This document shows positions 7,737 to 17,765 of a DNA stretch of 64,000 nt, piece after piece. Made by a program: the position numbers and the translations under genes. Position 1 is the first letter of the stretch. Each line of letters begins with the position of its first letter. The notes beneath the pieces were generated by a model. It did no database searches and was not told where the DNA came from. It saw nothing but the letters and a program-made list of their open reading frames with translations. The DNA is from Desulfoferula mesophila. GTDB taxonomy: Bacteria > Desulfobacterota > Desulfarculia > Desulfarculales > Desulfarculaceae. The stretch is taken from assembly GCF_037076455.1 (NCBI RefSeq), contig NZ_AP028679.1, positions 2,743,501 to 2,807,500 on the forward strand. The letters are read 5' to 3'.

Positions 7737-8048
7737 CTAGAACGGCACGATGATCTGGTAGGTTTTGATCTTCTCGACCATCTCCTCCAGGGACAGGTAC
7801 TCCAGGAACTCAAAGCGGTCGGCATTGGCTTTGACGTTGGTGTAGCACTCGCCCTCCAGGTCGTCGAGCATCTCCAGGTTCTCCTGGAACTCCTCCTCGC
7901 TCTTTTCGGCCGGCAGCTCGATGGTGGTGTCGATGAAAAAACAGGCGCCCCAAAGGTTCTCCACCAGCAGGCCCAGGGTGGAACGCAGGCCCTCCCAGGA
8001 ATCCTGGGGCTCGTTGACCAAAATGCATACTCTTTCGATGCCTTCCAT
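7737..8048 (-). CDS. DsrE/DsrF-like small protein (TusC-like)
   Basis: A 103-residue protein with the DsrE-superfamily layout. An initial beta strand VCILVNEPQ is followed by a helix and the pattern GLRSTLGLLVENLWGACFFID (18-40), which resembles TusC/DsrF. Cysteines are at 8, 36 and 68; none is in an obvious redox pair. A long acidic insert (about 46-67, EKSEEEFQENLEMLDDLEGE) is unlike the compact E. coli TusC. It lies 12 bp after the DsrE-like gene and 9 bp before the TusB-like gene, giving the order D-C-B seen in tus operons. The role is probably sulfur relay or a related protein complex, not proven. Confidence 0.65.
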   Translation of the reverse strand: MEGIERVCILVNEPQDSWEGLRSTLGLLVENLWGACFFIDTTIELPAEKSEEEFQENLEMLDDLEGECYTNVKANADRFEFLEYLSLEEMVEKIKTYQIIVPF

Positions 8049-8060
8049 GGTTCCCCTCCC

Positions 8061-8366
8061 CTACAGCACGATGTAGCGATCGCACTCGGCGATCATATCG
8101 GCGTGGCGCATCTGGGTGGCGAAATCCTTGTCCGCCACCACCGGGATGGGTTTTTCCATCTTGAACGCCTCGAAGTTGACGTTGCACAGGCTAACGTGAG
8201 CCAACTCGCCCATTTCAGGAAAGCGGGGATCCTTGGCCAGGAGCACCCCCCGGTTGGTGAGGAAGACGCTCACCTCTTTGCCCGCCTTCTTGGCGGCCTT
8301 GCTTATGCCGATGAGATGATCCAAATGCTCATCGGACGATACGAAAATGCCAAGCTTTTCGGCCAT
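8061..8366 (-). CDS. DsrE/TusD-like small protein
   Basis: A 101-residue protein with a clear DsrE/F superfamily pattern. It has the first strand KLGIFVSSD, the helix HLDHLIGISKAAKKAGK, the strand VSVFLTNRGV, and then HVSLCNVNFEAF with Cys61 at the position where DsrE/TusD proteins hold the persulfide cysteine. It is the first gene of a three-gene unit followed by TusC-like and TusB-like proteins. Full DsrEFH sets are best known from sulfur oxidisers, and tusBCD from tRNA thiolation in enterobacteria. The partner genes (dsrC/tusE, mnmA) are not in this window, so the pathway is open. Confidence 0.72.
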   Translation of the reverse strand: MAEKLGIFVSSDEHLDHLIGISKAAKKAGKEVSVFLTNRGVLLAKDPRFPEMGELAHVSLCNVNFEAFKMEKPIPVVADKDFATQMRHADMIAECDRYIVL

Positions 8367-8551
8367 GTATACCGACTCCTTTGCCTAAGGTGGTCAACGT
8401 CCCGCCCAGCACCCCACTATTACCACTTGAATTCTAAGGATAATCCGTGGGTACGCAAGGGCGCAAGCCTTTTGCATGTGCGGCGCCTGCCCGGCGGTCC
8501 CCAGCGGGCCGCCCATGCCCATCGGCAATCTCCGGGGCTGGGGCATAACCA

Positions 8552-8627
8552 TAACAGAGTAGGCGAATAGCTCAACCGCCGCCTGGGACATGGGGCCGCG
8601 TCTTGCCAATCCGGGCCCACTCTGTTA
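8552..8627. ncRNA. Candidate three-way-junction RNA or leader
   Basis: TAACAGAGT (8552-8560) and ACTCTGTTA (8619-8627) form a perfect 9-bp closing stem. Directly inside are AGGCG/CGCCT (8561-8565 with 8580-8584) and GGGCC/GGCCC (8593-8597 with 8614-8618). These helices abut the closing stem with no spare bases on two of the three junction strands. No tRNA, SRP, 6S or riboswitch motif I know fits. The strand is not decided; it could be a plus-strand leader of ppx, a minus-strand leader of the DsrE-like operon, or a separate RNA. Confidence 0.35.
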
Positions 8628-8628
8628 G

Positions 8629-8647
8629 AAAAAGGGGCAACCTTTTT
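8629..8647. terminator. Possible terminator hairpin
   Basis: AAAAAGG (8629-8635), loop GGCAA, CCTTTTT (8641-8647). The stem is short and AT-rich, but on the plus strand it ends in five T, and the mirror strand does the same. It follows the three-way-junction candidate directly, as a terminator of a small RNA would. Confidence 0.3.
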
Positions 8648-8715
8648 GTTGCGGCCGGCGGGGTTCCTAAATGCTAAGCCTCCATTATCATGGCTAATAT
8701 ATCCGGGAATGGCGC

Positions 8716-9615
8716 ATGATCGCCGCCGCCCTGGACCTGGGGTCCAATACCCTGCGGCTGTTGGTGGCCGAAGTTGGCAATGGCGACTACCGCGATCTGG
8801 AGCGAGGCCTGGCCACTCCGCGCCTGGGCCGGGGCCTGCGCCCCGGTTTTCCCCTGGCTCCCGCCGCCCGCCGGGCCGCTTGGGAGCAGGCCCGGCTTTT
8901 CGTGGAACGGGCTCGTTCCCTGGGCGCCCGGCGCATCGCCCTGGGGGCCACCCAGGCCTGCCGCTTGGCCGCGGACGGCGAGGAGTTCGTGGCTGGGTTG
9001 GGCCGGGAGCTGGGCCTGGACGTGGCCGTCATCCTGGAGGGCGAGCAAGAGGCCGAGCTGTCCCGGACCGGCATCTTGAGCCGCCTGGAGGGCTCGCCCC
9101 AAGGGGCGGTGCTGGCCGACGTGGGGGGCGGCTCCACCGAGGTGGCGGCCCTGGAGGGCGGCTGGGCCCACAGCCTGCCCCTGGGCGCGGTGAGCCTCAC
9201 CGAAGCCCACCTCGCCGGCGATCCGCCGGCCGCCGGGGAAATGGCCGCCCTGAGCCAGGCCGCGCTCCAGACTCTGGAGCCCCTGGCCCGGATCGAGGCC
9301 CAGCGCCTGGTGGCCACCGCGGGCACGGCGGCCACGGTGGGGGCCTTGCTTTTGGGCATGGCCACCTATGAGGCGGGGCGGGTGAACAACCTGGCGGTGA
9401 GCCGGAATCAACTGGAAGAGCAACTCGAGCGCCTGGCCGCCCTGCCCCTGGCCCAGCGCAAATTACAACCGGGCCTGGAGCCCGAGCGGGCTGATATAAT
9501 ACTGGCAGGCATGGCCATCTTGCGCGGCCTTCTGCTGGTTTTGCACCTGGAACAAATGACGGTTATGGACGCGGGCCTGCTTGAAGGCATTCTCCTTCGG
9601 TGGGCCACGGCCTAG
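8716..9615 (+). CDS. Ppx/GppA family phosphatase (exopolyphosphatase type)
   Basis: A 299-residue protein of the ASKHA phosphatase fold. The phosphate 1 motif DLGSNT is at 7-12, the catalytic-Glu region VILEGEQEAELS is at about 106-116, and the adenosine/phosphate 2 motif GGGST is at 137-141. The length corresponds to domains I-II only, the short form common outside enterobacteria. It hydrolyses polyphosphate or guanosine pentaphosphate; the short form cannot be assigned to one substrate from sequence. The start is chosen because MIAAALDLGSNT places the motif at its usual distance from the N-terminus. It is 24 bp upstream of guaB, which would fit a link between (p)ppGpp or polyphosphate and guanine nucleotides. 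Confidence 0.88.
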   Translation: MIAAALDLGSNTLRLLVAEVGNGDYRDLERGLATPRLGRGLRPGFPLAPAARRAAWEQARLFVERARSLGARRIALGATQACRLAADGEEFVAGLGRELGLDVAVILEGEQEAELSRTGILSRLEGSPQGAVLADVGGGSTEVAALEGGWAHSLPLGAVSLTEAHLAGDPPAAGEMAALSQAALQTLEPLARIEAQRLVATAGTAATVGALLLGMATYEAGRVNNLAVSRNQLEEQLERLAALPLAQRKLQPGLEPERADIILAGMAILRGLLLVLHLEQMTVMDAGLLEGILLRWATA

Positions 9616-9639
9616 CATTTTTGAAAGAGGTATTAGGGT

Positions 9640-11106
<1,467 letters not shown>

Positions 11107-11108
11107 TC

Positions 11109-12665
11109 GTGAGCGAAATACACGAACAGAAAATCCTGGTCCTGGACTTCGGTTCCCAGACCACCCAGCTCATCGCCCGCCGGGTGCGCGAGGCCAGGGT
11201 CTACTGCGAGATCCACCCCTGCACCATGCCCCCGGACGAGATCAAGGCCTATGGGGCCAGGGGCATAATTCTCAGCGGCGGCCCGGCCTCCTGCTACGAG
11301 CCAGGCGCGCCCAGCGTGGACCCGGCCATCTTCGAGCTGGGGGTGCCGGTGCTGGGCATCTGCTACGGCATGCAGATCCTCACCCACCTTTTGGGCGGCA
11401 AGGTGGCCCGGGGCGCCAAGCGCGAATACGGACCGGCCAAGCTCAACATCCAACGGCAGGCCGGCCCTTTCCGCGAATGCGGCCTCGATGAGCCCCAGCC
11501 GGTGTGGATGAGCCACGGCGACCGCATCGAAAAGATGCCCCAGGGCTTCGAGACCCTGGCGGTGACCGCCAACTCCCCGGTGGCGGCCATGGGCGACCCC
11601 GAGCGGCGCATCTACGGGGTGCAGTTCCACCCCGAGGTGGCCCACACCCACGGCGGCGCGGCCATGCTGGCCGCCTTCGTCTTGGGCGACTGCGGCTGCG
11701 ACCCCATCTGGACCATGCACAACTTCGCCGAGGCCACCATCGCCGATTTTAAAGAGCGCCTGGGCGGCCAGAAGGTCATCTGCGCCCTGAGCGGCGGAGT
11801 GGACTCCTCGGTGGTGGCCCTGTTGCTGCACAAGGCCATCGGCAAGGACCTGACCAGCATCTTCGTGGACAACGGGGTGCTGCGCGCCGGAGAGGTGGCC
11901 GAGGTGGCGGGGCTGTTCCGCGACGTCTTCGGCCTCAACCTGGTGGTGGTGGACGCGGCCGACCTGTTCCTGGATCGCCTCAAGGGAATCACCGACCCTG
12001 AGGAGAAGCGGCGCATCATCGGCCACACCTTCATCGAGGTGTTCGACGCCGAGGCCGCCAAGATCGCGGGCGAAGTGCAGTACCTGGCCCAGGGCACCCT
12101 CTACCCCGACGTCATCGAAAGCGTGAGCTTCAAGGGCCCCAGCGCGGTGATCAAGAGCCACCACAACGTGGGCGGCCTGCCCGAAAAGATGAAGCTCAAG
12201 CTGGTGGAGCCCCTCCGGGAGCTGTTCAAGGACGAGTGCCGCGAGGTGGGCCGCGAGCTGGGCCTGCCCGAGACCATCGTCAGCCGCCAGCCCTTTCCCG
12301 GCCCCGGCCTGGCCATCCGCATCATGGGCGAGGTGACCCGGCCCCGCCTGGCCACCCTGCGCGAGGCCGACGCCATCGTGCAGGAGGAGATGCGCGCCTC
12401 CGATCTGTACACCAAGGTGTGGCAGAGCTTCGCGGTGTTGGTGCCGGTCAAGACCGTGGGGGTCATGGGCGACGAGCGCACCTACGAGGACGTGGTGGCT
12501 CTCAGAATCGTGGACAGCGTGGACGCCATGACCGCCGACTGGTCCCGGGTGCCCTACGAGATCTTGGCGCGCCTGTCCAGCCGCATCATCAACGAGGTCA
12601 AGGGGGTCAACCGGGTGGTGCTGGATATCAGCTCCAAGCCGCCCAGCACCATCGAGTGGGAGTAG
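11109..12665 (+). CDS. guaA: GMP synthase (glutamine-hydrolysing)
   Basis: A 518-residue bifunctional enzyme converting XMP to GMP with ATP and glutamine ammonia. The glutaminase domain (1-200) has nucleophile Cys85 in GICYGMQ and partners H174 and E176 in FHPEVAH. The ATP pyrophosphatase domain carries the PP-loop SGGVDSS near 227, and the C-terminal dimerisation domain ends PPSTIEWE as usual. Start chosen: GTG 11109, because GGAG sits 5 bases upstream. An in-frame GTG at 11103, overlapping the guaB stop, would add two residues. Confidence 0.96.
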   Translation: MSEIHEQKILVLDFGSQTTQLIARRVREARVYCEIHPCTMPPDEIKAYGARGIILSGGPASCYEPGAPSVDPAIFELGVPVLGICYGMQILTHLLGGKVARGAKREYGPAKLNIQRQAGPFRECGLDEPQPVWMSHGDRIEKMPQGFETLAVTANSPVAAMGDPERRIYGVQFHPEVAHTHGGAAMLAAFVLGDCGCDPIWTMHNFAEATIADFKERLGGQKVICALSGGVDSSVVALLLHKAIGKDLTSIFVDNGVLRAGEVAEVAGLFRDVFGLNLVVVDAADLFLDRLKGITDPEEKRRIIGHTFIEVFDAEAAKIAGEVQYLAQGTLYPDVIESVSFKGPSAVIKSHHNVGGLPEKMKLKLVEPLRELFKDECREVGRELGLPETIVSRQPFPGPGLAIRIMGEVTRPRLATLREADAIVQEEMRASDLYTKVWQSFAVLVPVKTVGVMGDERTYEDVVALRIVDSVDAMTADWSRVPYEILARLSSRIINEVKGVNRVVLDISSKPPSTIEWE

Positions 12666-12742
12666 CGCCCTAGCCTTTTCCCGCACCCGGCCCGACTCGG
12701 ACATAAGCGAGGGCTGCATGCCTCGCGGTTAAGGGATCATTA

Positions 12743-15700
12743 ATGACACCGCCCTTCGTCCATCTGCACACTCACACCCAATACAGCCTGCTGGACGGGG
12801 CCATCCGCCTGCCCGACCTCATGAAGCGAGCCAAGGAACTGGGCATGGACACCGTGGCCATGACCGACCACGGCAACATGTTCGGGGCCATCCACTTCCA
12901 GCAAAAGGCCAAGGACGCGGGGCTCAAGCCCATCATCGGCTGCGAGGTCTACGTGGCCCCCGGCGACCGTAGGGACAAGGAGCACCGCCCCGGCCAGATC
13001 GTCGCCAACCACCTGGTGCTGTTGGCCAAGGACCTCATTGGCTACCAGAACCTGGTGCGCCTGGTCAGCGCCGGGTTCACCGAGGGCTTCTACTACAAGC
13101 CGCGCATCGACATGGAGCTGTTGCGCGAGCACCACGAGGGGCTCATCGCCATGAGCGCCTGCCTGCAGGGCAAGGTGCCCCAGCTCATGCTGGCCGGGCG
13201 CGACGACCTGGCCGAGGCCGCGGCCCGCGAGTTCGCCCAAATCATGGGCGAGAACAACTTTTTCATCGAGCTGCAGGACGCCGGGCTGCCCGAGCAGAAG
13301 AAGGTCAACCCCGGCCTCATCGACCTGGCCCGGCGCCTGGGTCTGGGCCTGGTGGCCACCAACGATTGCCACTACCTCAGGCGCGAAGACCACGAGGCCC
13401 ACGACGTGCTCCTGTGCATCCAGACCGGCAAGACGGTGGACGCGGCCGACCGCATGAAGCTCTCGGGCGAGATCTACTTCAAGTCGCCCGAGGAGATGGC
13501 CGACCTGTTCCCCGAGCTGCCCGAGACCATCTCCAACTGCGCGGACATCGCCGCCCGCTGCAACATGGAGATACCCCTGGGCCAACTCCGCTTCCCGGTG
13601 TTCCACCTGGACAACGGGGAGACCGCCGAGGACCGGCTGCGCAAGGTCTCCTGGGAGGGCCTGGACAAGCGCCTCAAGGAGATCGAACAGCGGGGCCTGG
13701 CCTTTGACCGCCAGGAGTACAAGGACCGCCTGGAATACGAGCTGGACGTGCTGTGCAAGATGGGCTTCCCCGGCTATTTCCTGGTGGTGGCCGACTTCAT
13801 CAACTGGGCCAAGGACCACGGCATCCCCGTGGGCCCGGGGCGCGGTTCGGCGGCCGGCAGCCTGGTGGCCTATTCCATGCGCATCACCGACCTGGACCCC
13901 ATCCGCTACAAGCTGATCTTCGAGCGCTTCCTGAACATCGAGCGCAAGTCCATGCCCGACATCGACGTGGACTTTTGCTACAACCGCCGGGGCGAGGTGA
14001 TCGAGTACGTCACCCAGAAGTACGGGGCGGACCACGTCTCCCAGATCATCACCTACGGGACCATGCAGGCCCGGGCGGTGCTGCGCGACGTGGGCCGGGC
14101 CATGAACATCCCCTACAACGAGGTGGACCAGATCGCCAAGTTGGTGCCCGCCAAGCTGGGCATCTCCCTGGACGAGGCCCTGGACTCCGAGCCCCGCCTG
14201 GTGGAGCGCATGAAGGCCGACCCCCAGGTGCAAAAGCTCCTGGACATCGCCCGCCTGTTGGAGGGCCTGCCCCGCCACGCCTCCACCCATGCCGCCGGGG
14301 TGGTCATCGGCGACGTGCCCCTGGATCAGGTGGTGCCCCTCTATCGCGGCACCGGCGAGGAAAACGTCACCCAGTTCGACATGAAGTGCGTGGAAAAGGC
14401 CGGGCTGATCAAGTTCGACTTTCTGGGCCTCAAGACCCTGACGGTCATCGCCCTGGCCGTGGAGATGGTGCGGGCCAACCACGATCCCGACTTCGCCATC
14501 GAGGACATCGACCTGGAGGACCGGCCCACCTTTGAGCTGCTTTCCCGGGGCGACACCACCGGCGTGTTCCAGTTGGAGTCATCGGGCATGAAGGAGCTGT
14601 TGGCCAAGCTCAGGCCCGAGGTGTTCGAGGACGTCATCGCCCTGGTGGCCCTGTACCGGCCCGGCCCCCTGGAGTCGGGCATGGTGGACGACTTCGTGGC
14701 CCGCAAGCACGGCACCAAAAAGGTGTCCTACGACCTGCCCCAGCTGGAGCCGGTGCTCAAGGAGACCTACGGGGTCATCGTGTACCAGGAGCAGGTCATG
14801 GAGATCGCCATGCGCCTGGCGGGCTACTCCCTGGGCGAGGGCGACATCCTGCGCCGGGCCATGGGCAAAAAAGACCCCCAGGTCATGAGCCAGCAAAAGG
14901 AGCGCTTTCTGGAGGGCGCCCTGGAAAAGGGCATACCCCGCGAAAAGTCGGGCGCTCTGTTCGACCTCATCGAAAAATTCGCGGGCTACGGCTTCAACAA
15001 GTCCCACTCCGCCGCCTATGCCCTCATCGCCTATCAGACCGCCTTCCTCAAGGCCCACTACCCGCTGGAGTTCATGGCCGCGCTGCTCACCAGCGAGGTC
15101 AACGACACCGACAAGGTCATGGCCCATATCGGCGAGTGCCGCGAGCGCGGCCTCACCGTGCTGCCACCGGACATCAACCACTCGGGCATCGACTTCACCG
15201 TGGCCGACAACGCCATCCGCTTCGGCCTGGCCGCGGTAAAGAACGTGGGGCGCGGCGCGGTGGAGGCCATCATCGCCGCTCGGGAACAAGGCGACGAGTT
15301 CAGCGGCCTGCACGACCTGTGCGAGCGGGTGGATTTGCGCAAGGTCAACCGCCGAGTATTGGAGAGCCTGGTCAAGTGCGGGGCCTTTGACAGCACCGGA
15401 GCCCACCGGGCCCAACTGATGGCGGTATTGGACGAGGCCCTGGAGCATGGCCAGAAGATGCGCCGCGACAGCGACGCGGGCCAATCCTCCATCTTCGAGC
15501 TCATGAGCGGGGGGGCCGAGGCCGCCGCGCCGGAGCTACCCAACGTACCCCTGTGGAGCGAGTCCGACCGCCTGTCCTACGAGAAGGAAGCCATCGGCTT
15601 TTACATCACCGGCCACCCGCTCAGCGACTATCAGGACGAGATCAAGCGTCTGGGCACCCTGGACACGGTGAGCCTCAAGGCGGCCAGCGACGGCATGAGC

Positions 15701-16204
15701 ATCACCATGGCCGGGGTGGCGGCCAAGATAAAAGAGAAGATCACCAAAAAGGGCGATCGCATGGCCTTCGTGGACATGGAGGACCTCAAGGGAACCGTGG
15801 AGGTGATCTGCTTCCCGGACTGCTACGCCAAGGCCGCGGATCTCCTGAGCGGCGACGAGCCGGTGCTGGTCAAGGGCACGGTGGACAAGGACGAGCGAGG
15901 CATCAAGATCAAGGCCACCGCGGTGGAGCCCCTAACCGGGGCGGCCCAGGCCCGCACCAGCCGCCTGCGCCTGCGCCTGGAGGCCACCGGCCTCACCCGC
16001 GAGAAGATGGTGCTGTTGCGCCAGGCCCTGGCCAAGCACCCCGGCGCCTGCCGGGTGTCGCTGCATCTCAGCGTACCCGGCAAGGGCGAGGCGGTGTTGG
16101 CCCTGCCCGGCCAATACCGGGTGGAGGCGGCCCCGGCCCTGTTCGACCAGGTCAACGAGCTGTTCGGCCACCCGGTGGTGGAGCCGGTGTTGTCGGGGGA
16201 TTAG
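12743..16204 (+). CDS. dnaE: DNA polymerase III alpha subunit
   Basis: The 1153-residue replicative polymerase of the C family, DnaE1 type. The N-terminal PHP domain starts HLHTHTQYSLLDGA. The active-site triad region PDIDVDF has D406 and D408, and a third Asp follows in the palm. The FNKSHSAAYA segment of the fingers, a helix-hairpin-helix region and a C-terminal OB fold (about 985-1060, VAAKIKEKITKKGDRMAF) are present in order. No 3'-5' exonuclease domain is fused, so proofreading must come from DnaQ. An AAGGGA ribosome site precedes the ATG. A small hairpin (GCGAGG at 12707, CCTCGC at 12721) lies in the guaA-dnaE gap. Confidence 0.97.
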   Translation: MTPPFVHLHTHTQYSLLDGAIRLPDLMKRAKELGMDTVAMTDHGNMFGAIHFQQKAKDAGLKPIIGCEVYVAPGDRRDKEHRPGQIVANHLVLLAKDLIGYQNLVRLVSAGFTEGFYYKPRIDMELLREHHEGLIAMSACLQGKVPQLMLAGRDDLAEAAAREFAQIMGENNFFIELQDAGLPEQKKVNPGLIDLARRLGLGLVATNDCHYLRREDHEAHDVLLCIQTGKTVDAADRMKLSGEIYFKSPEEMADLFPELPETISNCADIAARCNMEIPLGQLRFPVFHLDNGETAEDRLRKVSWEGLDKRLKEIEQRGLAFDRQEYKDRLEYELDVLCKMGFPGYFLVVADFINWAKDHGIPVGPGRGSAAGSLVAYSMRITDLDPIRYKLIFERFLNIERKSMPDIDVDFCYNRRGEVIEYVTQKYGADHVSQIITYGTMQARAVLRDVGRAMNIPYNEVDQIAKLVPAKLGISLDEALDSEPRLVERMKADPQVQKLLDIARLLEGLPRHASTHAAGVVIGDVPLDQVVPLYRGTGEENVTQFDMKCVEKAGLIKFDFLGLKTLTVIALAVEMVRANHDPDFAIEDIDLEDRPTFELLSRGDTTGVFQLESSGMKELLAKLRPEVFEDVIALVALYRPGPLESGMVDDFVARKHGTKKVSYDLPQLEPVLKETYGVIVYQEQVMEIAMRLAGYSLGEGDILRRAMGKKDPQVMSQQKERFLEGALEKGIPREKSGALFDLIEKFAGYGFNKSHSAAYALIAYQTAFLKAHYPLEFMAALLTSEVNDTDKVMAHIGECRERGLTVLPPDINHSGIDFTVADNAIRFGLAAVKNVGRGAVEAIIAAREQGDEFSGLHDLCERVDLRKVNRRVLESLVKCGAFDSTGAHRAQLMAVLDEALEHGQKMRRDSDAGQSSIFELMSGGAEAAAPELPNVPLWSESDRLSYEKEAIGFYITGHPLSDYQDEIKRLGTLDTVSLKAASDGMSITMAGVAAKIKEKITKKGDRMAFVDMEDLKGTVEVICFPDCYAKAADLLSGDEPVLVKGTVDKDERGIKIKATAVEPLTGAAQARTSRLRLRLEATGLTREKMVLLRQALAKHPGACRVSLHLSVPGKGEAVLALPGQYRVEAAPALFDQVNELFGHPVVEPVLSGD

Positions 16205-16209
16205 AGGGC

Positions 16210-16518
16210 ATGCGTTTTCGCCTGGCAATCATTGTGGCTCTGGCGCTTCTGGCCGCATTGGCCGCGGCCTGCGGCGGGGCCAGCTCGTTCGGCCCGGTGG
16301 AGGAGAACCTGCACCAGGAGGTGGGGGTGCTCACCTACGACGAGGCGGTGGACCGCTGGGGCCCGCCCACCAGCCTCTCCCACGGCGACAAGCTGTTCAC
16401 CGCCTATTGGATCAAGGAGCGCTCCGGCGGCATCGTCAAGGAGCGGCTCTACCTCACCTTTGACAACGAGAAGAAAATCCTCAGAGCCTACCGCTATACC
16501 AGCAAGCCGTTTGAATAA
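16210..16518 (+). CDS. Small lipoprotein, possibly BamE/SmpA-like
   Basis: A 102-residue protein with a hydrophobic leader and a good lipobox LAAAC, giving acylated Cys21. The mature part reads like the BamE/SmpA fold: a TYDEAVDRWGPPTS segment, then GDKLFTAYW, then a strand-rich end ERLYLTFDNEKKILRA. In BamE the Gly-Pro-Pro turn and final strand pair are similar, but the identity is not secure. It begins 5 bp after the dnaE stop, with GAGGG as ribosome site, and is presumably expressed with it. Likely location: periplasmic face of the inner or outer membrane. Confidence 0.75.
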   Translation: MRFRLAIIVALALLAALAAACGGASSFGPVEENLHQEVGVLTYDEAVDRWGPPTSLSHGDKLFTAYWIKERSGGIVKERLYLTFDNEKKILRAYRYTSKPFE

Positions 16519-16534
16519 AACCTAAGGCGGGTCG

Positions 16535-16567
16535 CAAAAAACGAGGGCGGGCATGTAACCCGCCCTC
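16535..16567 (-). terminator. Intrinsic terminator of the acd operon
   Basis: Stem GAGGGCGGG (16543-16551) with CCCGCCCTC (16559-16567) and a 7-base loop. On the minus strand the hairpin is followed by CGTTTTTTGCG, so it ends the transcript of the acyl-CoA dehydrogenase at 16595-17749. It may also slow the converging dnaE transcript. Confidence 0.8.
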
Positions 16568-16594
16568 TCGCTTCATTGAAAATCTCACCCCTCC

Positions 16595-17749
16595 TCAGCG
16601 CACCATCTGCGGCCCCAACAAGTTGTTGCTGATCACCACCCGCTGAATCTCGCTGGTGCCCTCGTACAGGGTGAACACCCGGCAGTCGCGGTAGTGGCGT
16701 TCCACGGGGTATTCGGAGCAGAAGCCGTAGCCCCCGTGCATCTGGATGGCCTGACCCGCCACCTGCTGCACCATCTCGCTGGCGAACAGCTTGGCCATGG
16801 AGGCCTCCATGGAGTAGCGCTTGCCCAGGTCCTTGAGGCTGGCCGCGTTGAGGAACAAAAGCCGCGCCGCCTCGATCTGGGTGGCCATGTCGGCCAGTTT
16901 CCAGCGGATGCCCTGAAAATCGCTGATGGGCCGCCCGAACTGCTCTCGGGCCTTGGTGAACTCCATGGCCTCGTCCAGGCAAGCCATGGCCACGCCCACC
17001 GACTGGGCGGCGATGCCGATGCGCCCGCTGTCCAGGCAGACCATGGCCATGCGGAAGCCGTCCCCCGGCTTGCCCAGGATGCTCTCCATGGGCACCCGGC
17101 AGTCCTCGAAGATGAGCTGCACCGTGTCGCTGGCCCTGAGCCCCAGCTTTTCCTCCACCTTGCCCACGATCATGCCCGGGGTGCCCTGGGGCACCAAAAA
17201 GGCGCTGATGCCCCGGTGGCGCTTGTTTTTGTCGGTCACGGCGGTGACCATCACCACCCCGGCGTTCTTGCCGGTGGTGATGAACTGCTTGGCCCCGTTG
17301 ATCACCCACTCGTCGCCGTCCAAGACGGCGGTGGTGCGCTGGCTGGAGGGGTCGGAGCCCGCGCCCGGTTCGGTGAGGGCAAAGGCCCCGATGCACTCCC
17401 CGGTGGTCATCCGGGGTAGCCAGTGCTGCTTTTGCTCCTCGCTGGCGAAGCGCACCAGGGCCTCGCAGCAGATGGAGTTGTGTACGCTCATCACCACGGC
17501 GGTGGAAGCGCAGGCATAGGCGATCTCGCTCAGGGCCAGGGCGTAGCTCACGGTGTCCACCCCCGCCCCGCCGTAGGTATCGGGCACCATCATGCCCATG
17601 AAGCCCAGCTCGCCCATTTGGAGCAGGTTATCGCGGGGAAACTCATGGGTGCGGTCGCGCTCCGAGGCGGTGGGCAAAAGCACCTCTCGGGCGAAGTCCC
17701 GCGCCATGGTCTGGATCATCACCTGCTCTTCGGTCAGCGCAAAGGCCAT
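16595..17749 (-). CDS. Acyl-CoA dehydrogenase 1
   Basis: A 384-residue flavoprotein of the short/medium-chain family, introducing the alpha-beta double bond of an acyl-CoA and passing electrons to ETF. The N-terminal helical domain starts ALTEEQVMIQTMARDFA. The FAD-binding signature AFALTEPGAGSD lies at about 126-137 and QFGRPISDFQGIRWKLADM is in the C-terminal domain. The catalytic base is E363 in YEGTSEIQR. It is the last gene of meaB-XRE/cupin-acd and is followed by a terminator. Substrate chain length cannot be read from sequence. It is a close paralogue of the enzyme at 19421-20569. Confidence 0.92.
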   Translation of the reverse strand: MAFALTEEQVMIQTMARDFAREVLLPTASERDRTHEFPRDNLLQMGELGFMGMMVPDTYGGAGVDTVSYALALSEIAYACASTAVVMSVHNSICCEALVRFASEEQKQHWLPRMTTGECIGAFALTEPGAGSDPSSQRTTAVLDGDEWVINGAKQFITTGKNAGVVMVTAVTDKNKRHRGISAFLVPQGTPGMIVGKVEEKLGLRASDTVQLIFEDCRVPMESILGKPGDGFRMAMVCLDSGRIGIAAQSVGVAMACLDEAMEFTKAREQFGRPISDFQGIRWKLADMATQIEAARLLFLNAASLKDLGKRYSMEASMAKLFASEMVQQVAGQAIQMHGGYGFCSEYPVERHYRDCRVFTLYEGTSEIQRVVISNNLLGPQMVR

Positions 17750-17765
17750 GCTCCCCCTCCGGATT

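Larger units (their letters stand above)
8367..8715. other. Gene-free gap with candidate structured RNA
   Basis: This 349-bp gap separates divergent genes (DsrE-like, minus; ppx, plus). Several hairpins are visible: GGCGGTCCC...GGGCCGCC near 8493-8513, the three-way-junction candidate at 8552-8627, and AAAAAGG-GGCAA-CCTTTTT at 8629-8647. A weak extended -10-like TGGCTAATAT lies at about 8691-8700 upstream of ppx. Small open frames here have no ribosome sites and look spurious. Confidence 0.5.

Noticed and set aside
8394-8609. Two small overlapping minus-strand frames in the 8367-8715 gap
   Set aside because: No ribosome sites, odd composition, and they lie across the RNA hairpins.
8552-8627. 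tRNA gene
   Set aside because: The 76-nt size and closing stem are suggestive, but there is no T-arm GTTCGA motif, no anticodon arm and no CCA-type end.
12740-14482. 580-residue minus-strand open frame over dnaE
   Set aside because: Antisense shadow of the polymerase gene with no independent ribosome site or family resemblance.
15553-16518. 321-residue frame ending in the lipoprotein
   Set aside because: Only its last 102 residues, from the ATG at 16210 with a leader and lipobox, are a real gene; the rest is a shifted reading of dnaE.
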